In this document: positions 15,035-21,735 of the stretch, in pieces
Position numbering within the stretch: the first letter of the stretch is position 1
Layout: each line of letters begins with the position of its first letter
NCBI GenBank assembly: GCA_963518845.1
Contig: CAUQKV010000023.1
Span: forward strand, 1-23,406
Source: JABCPE02 sp963518845
GTDB lineage: Bacteria > Bacteroidota > Bacteroidia > Flavobacteriales > Weeksellaceae
Direction: 5' to 3'
Length of the DNA: 23,406 nucleotides
Translations under genes and position numbers: made by a program
The notes under the pieces: model-generated
Seen by the model: the letters and a program-made list of their open reading frames with translations, nothing else
What the model was told of the DNA's origin: nothing
Database searches by the model: none

Positions 15035-16168
15035 ATGAAGAATTTTTTTGAAGTTGAAAAAAATACCACTGGAAAAGCCCGCGCAGGGAAAATAACCACA
15101 GACCACGGAGAAATACAAACTCCTATTTTCATGCCTGTGGGAACTGTGGCAAGTGTAAAAACCGTTCACCAGCACGAGCTGAAAGAAGACATAAAAGCAC
15201 AAATTATTTTAGGAAACACCTACCATCTGTATCTCCGCCCAGGGATGGAGATTATGCAGAAAGCTGGCGGACTGCATCAGTTTATGAACTGGGACAGACC
15301 TATTCTTACCGACAGTGGCGGTTATCAGGTGTTTTCTCTGGCTGCAAGCAGAAAAATGACCGAAGAAGGAGTAAAATTCAAATCCCATATAGACGGAAGC
15401 TATCATTTTATTTCTCCTGAAAAATCAATGGAAATCCAGCGACAAATAGGAGCAGATATTTTCATGGCTTTTGATGAATGTACTCCTTACCCATGTGAAT
15501 ACAACCAAGCCAAAGAATCCATGGAGCTTACTCACCGCTGGCTGAAAAGATGTATTGACTGGACATCAGCAAATAAAGAACTCTACGGACATCAGCAGAA
15601 TTTATTCCCGATTGTTCAAGGTTCTGTCTATCACAACCTTAGAAAAATCTCCGCGGAGGTTATCTCGGAAGCAGGAGCAGCAGGAAACGCCATCGGCGGG
15701 CTTTCTGTAGGAGAACCCGAGGAAATAATGTACGAAATCACAGACATCGTTACAGATATTCTCCCAAAAGAAAAACCACGATATCTAATGGGCGTTGGGA
15801 CGCCTTGGAATATCCTGGAAAGCATCGGGCTGGGAATTGATATGATGGACTGCGTAATGCCGACACGAAATGCCAGAAATGCGATGCTTTTCACTTGGAA
15901 TGGTGTGATGAATATGAAAAACCAAAAATGGAAAGATGATTTTTCGCCGCTGGATGAATTTGGGACAAGTTTCGTGGATAGAGAATACAGCAAGGCCTAT
16001 GTAAGGCATCTTTTCGTAGCGAAAGAATATTTAGCGAAGCAGATTGCTTCCATTCACAACTTGGCGTTTTATTTAGATTTGGTAAGAACCGCTAGAGAGC
16101 ATATCCTTGCTGGAGATTTTTATGAATGGAAAGACCAAATCATACCTCAGCTGAAGCAAAGATTATAA
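15035..16168 (+). CDS. tgt: tRNA-guanine transglycosylase
   Basis: Tgt replaces guanine at the wobble position of GUN-anticodon tRNAs (His, Asn, Asp, Tyr) with preQ1, the committed tRNA step of queuosine synthesis. It has 377 residues, the normal length. Visible signatures are NTYHLYLRPG at 61-70, LTDSGGYQVFSL at 91-102 with catalytic D93, IVQGS at 193-197, GGLSVGEP at 221-228, YLMGVGTP, and DMMDCVMPTRNARNA around 269-281 with the nucleophilic Asp. Unusually, the zinc-site cysteines of the canonical CxCxxC are replaced (G310, S312, D315), while the partner H341 in SIHNLAFY is kept. It is the last gene of its operon. The identification is secure. Confidence 0.97.
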   Translation: MKNFFEVEKNTTGKARAGKITTDHGEIQTPIFMPVGTVASVKTVHQHELKEDIKAQIILGNTYHLYLRPGMEIMQKAGGLHQFMNWDRPILTDSGGYQVFSLAASRKMTEEGVKFKSHIDGSYHFISPEKSMEIQRQIGADIFMAFDECTPYPCEYNQAKESMELTHRWLKRCIDWTSANKELYGHQQNLFPIVQGSVYHNLRKISAEVISEAGAAGNAIGGLSVGEPEEIMYEITDIVTDILPKEKPRYLMGVGTPWNILESIGLGIDMMDCVMPTRNARNAMLFTWNGVMNMKNQKWKDDFSPLDEFGTSFVDREYSKAYVRHLFVAKEYLAKQIASIHNLAFYLDLVRTAREHILAGDFYEWKDQIIPQLKQRL

Positions 16169-16278
16169 TTTTTAAATTTCAATTAAACAAATTTCCTTTA
16201 TTTAAGCTATTTATTTGTTACTAGGGAGATCTTTTTTAAACTATAATTAAATAAATTTAGCTGTTTAAAAAAAATTGT

Positions 16279-16286
16279 TATATTTG
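16279..16286 (+). promoter_or_regulatory. -7 element of the Crp/Fnr regulator gene
   Basis: TATATTTG matches TAnnTTTG exactly, 20 bases before ATG 16307. The TTG box is not clear. The 138-base gap after tgt (16169-16306) is otherwise AT-rich with no strong hairpin. Confidence 0.5.
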
Positions 16287-16306
16287 CTGACAAATATCAT
16301 ATAATT

Positions 16307-17023
16307 ATGCTGATAGAACATCACATTGAGATCGAACATAATTTTCAGAATATTTTCTGTGAAAAGTCTTTTGAGGAATGTCTTTCAGAAGAGGATTTCC
16401 AGAGATATTTAGATGAAAAGAAAGTTATCTCTATTCCAAAAGGCAAGCTAGTTTTCGCTGAAGGTGAGATGCCAAAGGGCGTTTTTTTCATACAAAAAGG
16501 CGCGATAAAACTCTATAAAATGGGGTTTAATAAAAAACAGCAGATTCTACGCTTCGCGAAGGAGGGTGACCTCATCGGTTATCGTTCATTGCTTTCAGAA
16601 GAGGAGTTTGGTGCATCAGCAGAAGCGATGTCTCCTGTGCAGGTGACTTTCGTTTCTGGAGAAATTTTCCATAAGCTGCTTATGTCTAATCCAAAGTTGT
16701 CTTATGCCATGCTTCAGAAAATTTCTTGTGAATTAGGAGAGTATTCTAATACGATCACACTCCTTGCACAGAAAACAGTGAGAGAAAGACTGGCTGAGAT
16801 ACTTCTTTTATTAGAACTTAAACTAGGAACTGATCCAGAAGGTTTTATAAAAATTTCTTTGACAAGAGAAGAAATATCTAACCTGATAGGAACTGCTACG
16901 GAAAGTGCAATCAGACTTATCTCTGAGTTTAAAACTGATCAGCTGATAGAGGTTGAAGGAAGAAATATCAAAATACTAGATCATAACAGACTGAGAAAAC
17001 TGGGTCATGTAGATTACAATTAA
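16307..17023 (+). CDS. Crp/Fnr family transcriptional regulator
   Basis: This 238-residue regulator has an N-terminal cyclic-nucleotide-binding-type beta-roll (about 30-125; ISIPKGKLVFAEGE, FFIQKGAIKLYK, EGDLIGYRSLL), a long dimerisation helix (about 128-155) and a C-terminal HTH_Crp domain (about 155-225). The recognition segment is SLTREEISNLIGTATESAIR. The cluster-ligating cysteines of true FNR are not apparent, because its few cysteines are scattered. The cAMP-contacting RS pair is also not obvious, so the ligand is unknown. It starts at ATG 16307 and has its own -7 element and a terminator at 17033-17057, so it is transcribed alone. Family sure, regulon unknown. Confidence 0.94.
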   Translation: MLIEHHIEIEHNFQNIFCEKSFEECLSEEDFQRYLDEKKVISIPKGKLVFAEGEMPKGVFFIQKGAIKLYKMGFNKKQQILRFAKEGDLIGYRSLLSEEEFGASAEAMSPVQVTFVSGEIFHKLLMSNPKLSYAMLQKISCELGEYSNTITLLAQKTVRERLAEILLLLELKLGTDPEGFIKISLTREEISNLIGTATESAIRLISEFKTDQLIEVEGRNIKILDHNRLRKLGHVDYN

Positions 17024-17032
17024 AATTTTCAT

Positions 17033-17057
17033 AAAATAGGCAAATGCCTATTTTTTT
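17033..17057 (+). terminator. Terminator after the Crp/Fnr gene
   Basis: AAAATAGGC (17033-17041) pairs with GCCTATTTT (17046-17054) around the loop AAAT, and T residues continue to 17057. The panB -7 element follows three bases later, so the two transcripts are cleanly separated. Confidence 0.75.
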
Positions 17058-17060
17058 ATG

Positions 17061-17068
17061 TACTTTTG
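17061..17068 (+). promoter_or_regulatory. -7 element of panB
   Basis: TACTTTTG matches TAnnTTTG exactly, 25 bases before ATG 17094 and immediately after the preceding terminator. The region where the TTG box should be is occupied by the terminator stem, and no exact TTG is found there. Confidence 0.5.
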
Positions 17069-17093
17069 TCTTTCATTTAAAAAATAAAAAACT

Positions 17094-17909
17094 ATGTCTA
17101 TACATTCTGAAATAAAAAAAATAACCACAGAAACCATCCGAAAAATGAAACAGGATAGTGAGAAAATATCCATGCTCACAGCTTATGATTTTACAACAGC
17201 CAGAATGCTGGATGCTGGCGGGATAGACACCATTTTGGTGGGAGATTCTGCTGCTAATGTAATGGCTGGATATGACACCACTCTTCCTATTACCCTTGAC
17301 CACATGATTTATCATGCACAAAGTGTAGTGAGAGGAATAAAAAGGGCTTTGGTGGTTGTGGATTTACCATTTGGTTCTTACCAATGTAATCCAGACAAAG
17401 CTTTAGATTCTGCTATCCGAATCATGAAAGAAACAGGAGCGAGCGCCATCAAACTAGAAGGCGGAAGCGAAGTCGCAGATTCTATCAAAAAAATCGTGAA
17501 TGCAGGGATTCCTGTGATGGGTCATCTTGGACTTACTCCACAGAGTATCAATCAGTTCGGAAGTTACAAACTCAGAGCTAAAGAAGATGCCGAAGCCCAA
17601 AAACTAATCGAAGATGCTAAATTATTAGAGAGTTTAGGTTGTTTTTCTTTAGTTTTAGAGAAAATTCCTAGCCAGTTGGCTAAACAAGTTACAGAGAGCA
17701 TTTCCATTCCTACTATCGGTATCGGAGCGGGTGTTCACTGTGATGGGCAGGTTTTAGTTTATCAAGATATGGTGGGAATGAATGAAGGCTTCAAACCTAA
17801 ATTTTTAAGAAAATATCTTGACCTTTATTCTGAAATCACCTCAGCTGTGGGACAATTTGTAAAAGATGTGAAAGAACAAAACTTCCCTAATGAAAATGAA
17901 AGCTACTAA
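17094..17909 (+). CDS. panB: 3-methyl-2-oxobutanoate hydroxymethyltransferase
   Basis: PanB makes ketopantoate from 2-oxoisovalerate and methylenetetrahydrofolate, the first step of pantothenate and coenzyme A synthesis, in the cytosol. It has 271 residues, the usual length. It is a TIM barrel with metal ligands D51 in LVGDSAANV, D90 in VVDLPFGSY and E122 in KLEGG, the GHLGLTPQS motif at 143-151, and the catalytic E189 in VLEKIP. GIGAGVHCDGQVLVYQDMVGM at 209-229 is also typical. It starts at ATG 17094 after its own -7 element. Its 3' end overlaps the next gene by 20 bases. No panC or panD is in the window. The assignment is secure. Confidence 0.98.
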   Translation: MSIHSEIKKITTETIRKMKQDSEKISMLTAYDFTTARMLDAGGIDTILVGDSAANVMAGYDTTLPITLDHMIYHAQSVVRGIKRALVVVDLPFGSYQCNPDKALDSAIRIMKETGASAIKLEGGSEVADSIKKIVNAGIPVMGHLGLTPQSINQFGSYKLRAKEDAEAQKLIEDAKLLESLGCFSLVLEKIPSQLAKQVTESISIPTIGIGAGVHCDGQVLVYQDMVGMNEGFKPKFLRKYLDLYSEITSAVGQFVKDVKEQNFPNENESY

Positions 17910-18420
17910 ATCCATATTAAAAAGCAAATGGAGCCTGCTCCTTGCTTTTTTATTCGGTTCTTCACTTATCCATGCTCAGAATACTTCATTTACAATGATT
18001 AGCGTGGGATATGCTTACCAAAACCAAAGTTTTGGAGAAGTAGGCGGGAAAATTTTATTTACCCAAAAGGATACTGATAATGTGGCATTTCGTGTTGGAG
18101 CATCTGCTCTGATGGGAGCTACAAATGGTAAATTTGCAATAATGCCAAAAGTCCACGGAGATATTTTATTCAATCCTAGAAAAGAAGTCTATGTTGCCCA
18201 TGCCTATTACTACATGGCTGGAGTGGAGGCTACCACCAAGCATTTTGCGCCTTATCTAGGGATAAGTTTGTTTGGATTATTTGATATCACTGGAGGATAT
18301 GCTTTTTCTTATCCGAACCAAGCGCTTCACGGAAAAGAACTGAAGGGATTTCGTTTAGGAGTTACTTTCAACATGCCGACAGAACTTTTCAAGAACTCAA
18401 ACCAAAAGACAAAAGAGTAA
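17890..18420 (+). CDS. Small secreted, beta-barrel-like hypothetical protein
   Basis: This 176-residue protein starts at ATG 17890 or at ATG 17896, both inside the end of panB, and has a signal peptide cleaved near IHA-Q (29-30). The mature part alternates short hydrophobic strands and glycines (ISVGYAYQ, GGKILFTQ, AFRVGASALMGA, YLGISLFGLFDI, GFRLGVTFNM), the look of a small outer-membrane beta-barrel of about eight strands. It lacks a C-terminal aromatic strand signal, because the end is polar (FKNSNQKTKE). I recognise no family. Overlap with panB implies cotranscription and perhaps translational coupling, although a link to pantothenate is not evident. It ends before a weak hairpin at 18427-18444. 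Confidence 0.75.
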   Translation: MKMKATKSILKSKWSLLLAFLFGSSLIHAQNTSFTMISVGYAYQNQSFGEVGGKILFTQKDTDNVAFRVGASALMGATNGKFAIMPKVHGDILFNPRKEVYVAHAYYYMAGVEATTKHFAPYLGISLFGLFDITGGYAFSYPNQALHGKELKGFRLGVTFNMPTELFKNSNQKTKE

Positions 18421-18426
18421 TTTTCT

Positions 18427-18444
18427 AGCAAAAAATTTGCTTTT
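18427..18444 (+). terminator. Weak hairpin after the panB operon
   Basis: AGCAAA (18427-18432) pairs with TTTGCT (18436-18441) around AAA, followed by only three T residues. It may be a weak terminator. Its TTTG (18436-18439) could also serve as the upstream box of the next promoter. Confidence 0.35.
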
Positions 18445-18467
18445 CTGGTGTATTTTTATTTACTTTG
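18436..18467 (+). promoter_or_regulatory. Possible promoter of the sigma-factor gene
   Basis: TTTG (18436-18439), a 20-base spacer and TTACTTTG (18460-18467) approach the Bacteroidota promoter, with one mismatch in the -7 box. It would give a leader of about 100 bases carrying repeats and a stem-loop. Confidence 0.4.
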
Positions 18468-18482
18468 TGATATAGTTTATTC

Positions 18483-18513
18483 AAAATTCTAAAATACATG
18501 AGGTAAAATTCTA
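18483..18513 (+). repeat. Direct repeat in the sigma-factor leader
   Basis: AAAATTCTA occurs at 18483-18491 and again at 18505-18513, 22 bases apart, which is about two helical turns. The spacing would suit a dimeric regulator, but the repeat is short and AT-rich. Confidence 0.35.
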
Positions 18514-18570
18514 CATTTTCAATAATTGATATAATGGGAGAGGATTCGTCTTCTCTGTAAAAAATGTAGA
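18510..18570 (+). promoter_or_regulatory. Structured leader next to the sigma-factor start codon
   Basis: TCTACATTTT (18510-18519) pairs perfectly with AAAATGTAGA (18561-18570). Inside lies a second stem, GAGAGGA (18538-18544) with TCTTCTC (18549-18555), six Watson-Crick pairs and one G-U, closed by a TTCG tetraloop. The outer stem ends three bases before ATG 18574, so it could cover the ribosome entry region. A regulatory role is inference. Confidence 0.45.
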
Positions 18571-18573
18571 GTT

Positions 18574-19161
18574 ATGAAAATATCTGACAGTTGCCTCATA
18601 TCACAATATCAAAAAGGTGATGAACAGGCTTTAGAAAAGTTAATTCAGAAACACCAGCAGGACTTATTTTCTTTCATCTTTTATAAAGTGAAAGATGAAG
18701 ATCTAGCAAATGATTTTTTCCAAGATACTTTTATAAAAATCATTATCAAACTAAAAGAAGGAAAATACACAGAGGAGGACAAATTCATCCTCTGGGCTAA
18801 AAGAATTGCTTCTAATCTTATCATAGACCATTTCCGTGCAAAATCTAGACATATTACCGTGTCTGAGACATCCTACATGGATGATGAATTTTCTATTTTT
18901 GATACCATTAAAGAAACTGATTTCAATGTTGAGGAACAGCTGATTCTCAGCCAAATACATGAGGATTTGAAAAACATCATCGTATTTCTTCCTGAAAACC
19001 AGCAGGAAATCATCAAAATGCGTTTCTATGATGAACTGACATTCAAAGAGATAGCCGAGCTGACAAATACAAGTATCAATACTACTCTCGGCAGAATGCG
19101 CTACGCCCTGATGAACATTAGAAAAATAATTGCAGAAAATAAAATTGTTTTAACATCATAA
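18574..19161 (+). CDS. ECF-type RNA polymerase sigma factor
   Basis: This 195-residue sigma-70 family protein has only regions 2 and 4. Region 2 spans about 20-90 (DLFSFIFYKVKDEDLANDFFQDTFIKI, then FILWAKRIASNLIIDHFRAK, the DNA-melting part). Region 4 spans about 130-185, with helix-turn-helix KEIAELTNTSINTTLGRMRYAL for the -35 type box. It starts at ATG 18574 after a structured leader. No anti-sigma factor gene, recognisable by a membrane segment and a zinc-binding helix, follows. Only a tiny ORF lies between it and the terminator at 19345. It is therefore probably controlled at expression level or by a distant partner. Family confident, regulon unknown. Confidence 0.93.
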   Translation: MKISDSCLISQYQKGDEQALEKLIQKHQQDLFSFIFYKVKDEDLANDFFQDTFIKIIIKLKEGKYTEEDKFILWAKRIASNLIIDHFRAKSRHITVSETSYMDDEFSIFDTIKETDFNVEEQLILSQIHEDLKNIIVFLPENQQEIIKMRFYDELTFKEIAELTNTSINTTLGRMRYALMNIRKIIAENKIVLTS

Positions 19162-19208
19162 TAATTAACAGTTTTTTTTCGTTCGAGAAATAAAAAAATA
19201 TTTCACTA

Positions 19209-19343
19209 ATGAAAAGAAACTACAATTTTGCTAGAATTGTACTTATGCCCAAAAAGAAAACCATAGATTTTATTCTAAATTTTTCTAAAAGCATCAGTGC
19301 AATTAGTTTAAACAAGATGGATTTTATCGCCTTCAAAAATTAA
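19209..19343 (+). CDS. Possible small protein downstream of the sigma factor
   Basis: A 44-residue reading frame runs from ATG 19209 to TAA 19341-19343. An alternative ATG at 19245 gives a 32-residue product beginning MPKKKTIDFILNFSKS. The second form is basic at the N-terminus with an amphipathic helix. It ends two bases before a strong terminator, 47-83 bases after the sigma-factor gene and on the same strand, as expected for the last gene of that transcript. I recognise no family. The lysine-rich start followed by a hydrophobic helix recalls small flavobacterial proteins found near sigma factors, but this is only an impression. It could equally be untranslated trailer sequence. Confidence 0.4.
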   Translation: MKRNYNFARIVLMPKKKTIDFILNFSKSISAISLNKMDFIAFKN

Positions 19344-19344
19344 C

Positions 19345-19374
19345 AAAAAACTCCTTTTTAAAAAGGAGTTTTTT
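19345..19374. terminator. Bidirectional terminator between the sigma and GH3 genes
   Basis: AAAAAACTCC (19345-19354) pairs with GGAGTTTTTT (19365-19374). The 10-base centre TTTTTAAAAA can extend the stem. Both flanks give T tracts on the strand they terminate. It touches the GH3 stop codon at 19374-19376. Confidence 0.88.
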
Positions 19375-20888
19375 TATTTATTCTCTTCTAAAAGAGGTTC
19401 TATGTATTGTCTGTCATTGCTGAGGCGTGGGACTTTATTCTGTCCGCCCAGCTTCCCGCGAGATGCCATCCAGTCGTAGAAGAGATTAGTTCTCGCTTTA
19501 TGGATAATCGGCGGTTTCAGGGTCATGTTATTGTATCTTTTTGCCTCATAATCAGAGTTTAAAGATTTCAGCGTTTCATCAAAAATTTCAGAAAAACGCC
19601 CAAAATCATTTGGCTCTGTGGAAAATTCTATCATCCATTCGTGGCTGCCAGATTCGCCATCTTTCATATAGACTGGCGCACCTGTGTAATCTGTGATTTT
19701 CGCATTGGTTTCTTGGCAAGCCTTAGAGAGGGCTGTTTCCACATTGTCTATCATCAGTTCCTCACCAAATGCATTGATATAATGTTTGGTTCTTCCCGAA
19801 ATTTTAAATCTAAATGGTTTCAGATCTGTGAATCTTATGGTATCGCCTATCAGATAGCGCCAAAGCCCTCCATTAGTGGTGATAACGACTGCATAATTTT
19901 TCCCTAGTTCTACATTTTCCAGCGAAACAGCTTTTGCGTTTTCTGTCCCAAAAGTATCCATCGGGATAAATTCATAGAAAATTCCATAATCCAGCATGAG
20001 TAGCATTTCATCGCTGCCAAATCGGTCTTGAATTCCGAAAAATCCTTCCGAAGCATTATAAATTTCATAATAACGGATATCCCTGCCTATCAGCTGTTTA
20101 TATTGCTCTCTGTAGGGCACAAAACTAATTCCGCCATGGAAAAACACTTCCAGATTTGGCCAGACCTCGGAAATAGATTTCTTCCCTGTGTCTTTCAAAA
20201 CCCTTTGCAGAAGCACCATCATCCAGCTGGGAACTCCCGTGAGGCTGCCCACATCTTTGTTTTTCACTTCTGAAACTATGGCTTTCAATTTGGTTTCCCA
20301 TTCGGACATGAGGGAAACTTCTCTGCTCGGCGTGGTGGTTCTCTCTACCCAAAAAGGCAGATTTTCTATCAAAATCGCTGATAAATCGCCGAATTTCGTT
20401 CCAAAACTTTCATAAAGTTCGGCACTTCCGCCTAATCTTAGATTTTTAAATTTAAATAAATTACTGTCTTTGTGATTGTTAATATAAACCGCTAAAAGGT
20501 CTTTCCCTGCCTTATAGTGGCAGTTTTGGAGGCTTTCATCTGAAATTGGGATAAATTTGCTCTTCGCATTAGTCGTTCCAGACGATTTCGCGAAATGCTT
20601 TATTTTACCAGGCCAAAAAACATCAGGATTTCCCTGTCTCGCCTTCTCGATAAAAGGTTCAAAATCCTCGTATGACACGATAGGAACCTGCTTATTGAAA
20701 TCCTCATAAGACCTAATTTCTTCAAAGTGATGAAGTTTTCCATATTCCGTATTTTTCGCTTGGGAAAGCAAGGAAAACAAAATTCTCTGCTGAGTCTCGA
20801 TAGGATGCTCGATAAACTGGTTGATTCCTTTCATCCTTCTGAGAATGAAAAGATTGAATATTTTATTTAAAATAGAATTAAATGCCAT
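19374..20888 (-). CDS. GH3 family acyl-adenylating protein
   Basis: This 504-residue protein belongs to the GH3 family, named after plant auxin-responsive proteins that join amino acids to hormone acids through acyl-adenylates. The bacterial members have no established substrate. ATP-binding motifs are visible: FAKSSGTTNAKSKFIP at about 99-114, YNASEGFFG at 277-285, LIGDTIRF at 346-353 and GRTKHYINAFGEELM at 365-379. The full adenylate-forming core is therefore present. I chose ATG 20888. A GTG two codons upstream overlaps an exact -7 promoter element (20894-20901). It lies 35 bases after truA on the same strand and shares a terminator with the converging sigma gene. The family is firm, the substrate unknown. 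Confidence 0.93.
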   Translation of the reverse strand: MAFNSILNKIFNLFILRRMKGINQFIEHPIETQQRILFSLLSQAKNTEYGKLHHFEEIRSYEDFNKQVPIVSYEDFEPFIEKARQGNPDVFWPGKIKHFAKSSGTTNAKSKFIPISDESLQNCHYKAGKDLLAVYINNHKDSNLFKFKNLRLGGSAELYESFGTKFGDLSAILIENLPFWVERTTTPSREVSLMSEWETKLKAIVSEVKNKDVGSLTGVPSWMMVLLQRVLKDTGKKSISEVWPNLEVFFHGGISFVPYREQYKQLIGRDIRYYEIYNASEGFFGIQDRFGSDEMLLMLDYGIFYEFIPMDTFGTENAKAVSLENVELGKNYAVVITTNGGLWRYLIGDTIRFTDLKPFRFKISGRTKHYINAFGEELMIDNVETALSKACQETNAKITDYTGAPVYMKDGESGSHEWMIEFSTEPNDFGRFSEIFDETLKSLNSDYEAKRYNNMTLKPPIIHKARTNLFYDWMASRGKLGGQNKVPRLSNDRQYIEPLLEENK

Positions 20889-20893
20889 AGTCA

Positions 20894-20901
20894 CAAAGGT
20901 A
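20894..20901 (-). promoter_or_regulatory. -7 element directly upstream of GH3
   Basis: On the minus strand this reads TACCTTTG, an exact TAnnTTTG, ending 5 bases before ATG 20888. If used, the transcript would be nearly or fully leaderless. No TTG box is found upstream, so readthrough from truA remains possible. Confidence 0.4.
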
Positions 20902-20923
20902 AGAATATTTTAAAATTTCTGCC

Positions 20924-21664
20924 CTATTTATCCATTTCTTTGTATCCCACATCTACGAGATAGAGTCCGTGTGCGGGAGCGGAGGCACCTGCTTTATTGC
21001 GGTATTTGGCTTGGATGATGTCATGCAGGTCTGTTGGTTTTATTTTCCCTAAACCTACTTCCACCAATGTTCCCACGATAGCCCTGACCATATTTCTTAA
21101 AAACCGATTAGCTGAAATCGTAAAAACAAGGCTGCTGCCTTTTTGCTCCCATTGGGCGTGATAAATTTTACAATTATTCGTTTTTACATCCGTGTGCAGT
21201 TTTGAAAAACTGGTAAAATCTTGATATTCAAAGAGGATTTTACACGCTTCGTTCATTTTTTCTACATCAAGTTTTTGTCTCCACATCTGCCACGAAAAAG
21301 CCTCTGTGAAAGGGTCTTTTTCTAATGAAATATGATATTCATAAGTTCTATAAACCGCACTAAATCTCGCGTGCATTTCTTCTTCAACCTGAAAAATTCT
21401 CTTAATAGCAATACTCGGCGGAAGAAAAGCATTCAGCCTCTTTACTAAATCCTCACTAACAGGCTGGTCTGTATCAAAGTGGGCAAATATCTTTCGTGCA
21501 TGTACGCCCGTATCGGTACGGCCTGCTCCTGTGGTTTTTATGTCTTCTCTCAATAGAGTAGAGAGGGCTCTTTCTAAGACTTCCTGCACGGATATTTGTT
21601 TTGGCTGAATTTGATAACCAAAGAAATGAGCTCCATTGTAGGAAAATTCTATAAAATACCGCAT
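20924..21664 (-). CDS. truA: tRNA pseudouridine synthase A
   Basis: TruA converts uridines 38-40 of the tRNA anticodon stem to pseudouridine. It has 246 residues from ATG 21664. Starts further upstream would add about 47 residues that do not belong to the family and that run into the divergent phosphoesterase gene and its promoter. Motifs are RYFIEFSYNGAHFFGYQ at the start, the catalytic D51 in GAGRTDTGVHA at 46-56, RTYEYHI at 106-112 and RFLRNMVRAIVGTL at 187-200. It ends 35 bases before GH3. The identification is secure. Confidence 0.97.
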   Translation of the reverse strand: MRYFIEFSYNGAHFFGYQIQPKQISVQEVLERALSTLLREDIKTTGAGRTDTGVHARKIFAHFDTDQPVSEDLVKRLNAFLPPSIAIKRIFQVEEEMHARFSAVYRTYEYHISLEKDPFTEAFSWQMWRQKLDVEKMNEACKILFEYQDFTSFSKLHTDVKTNNCKIYHAQWEQKGSSLVFTISANRFLRNMVRAIVGTLVEVGLGKIKPTDLHDIIQAKYRNKAGASAPAHGLYLVDVGYKEMDK

Positions 21665-21703
21665 AATTTGCAATTTAAGACTGCAAAAATCGTAAATTTC
21701 TAT

Positions 21704-21711
21704 TACATTTG
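21704..21711 (+). promoter_or_regulatory. -7 element of the phosphoesterase-Smr operon
   Basis: TACATTTG matches TAnnTTTG exactly, 24 bases before ATG 21736. CTG at 21681-21683, 20 bases upstream of it, is a near match to the TTG box. Confidence 0.5.
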
Positions 21712-21735
21712 CCTTGTTTTGGTGGTCATTTAGCA

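Noticed and set aside
15631..15993. 120-residue frame antisense to tgt
   Set aside because: Complement of a conserved enzyme, with no motif of its own.
16174..16196. Possible hairpin after tgt (AAATTT repeats)
   Set aside because: The stem is a self-complementary A/T word with no GC pair and no T tract. I do not call a terminator.
21709..21735. TTG start of the phosphoesterase nine residues upstream
   Set aside because: The TTG is part of the -7 element at 21704-21711. The family starts MKKILLLSDTH at ATG 21736.
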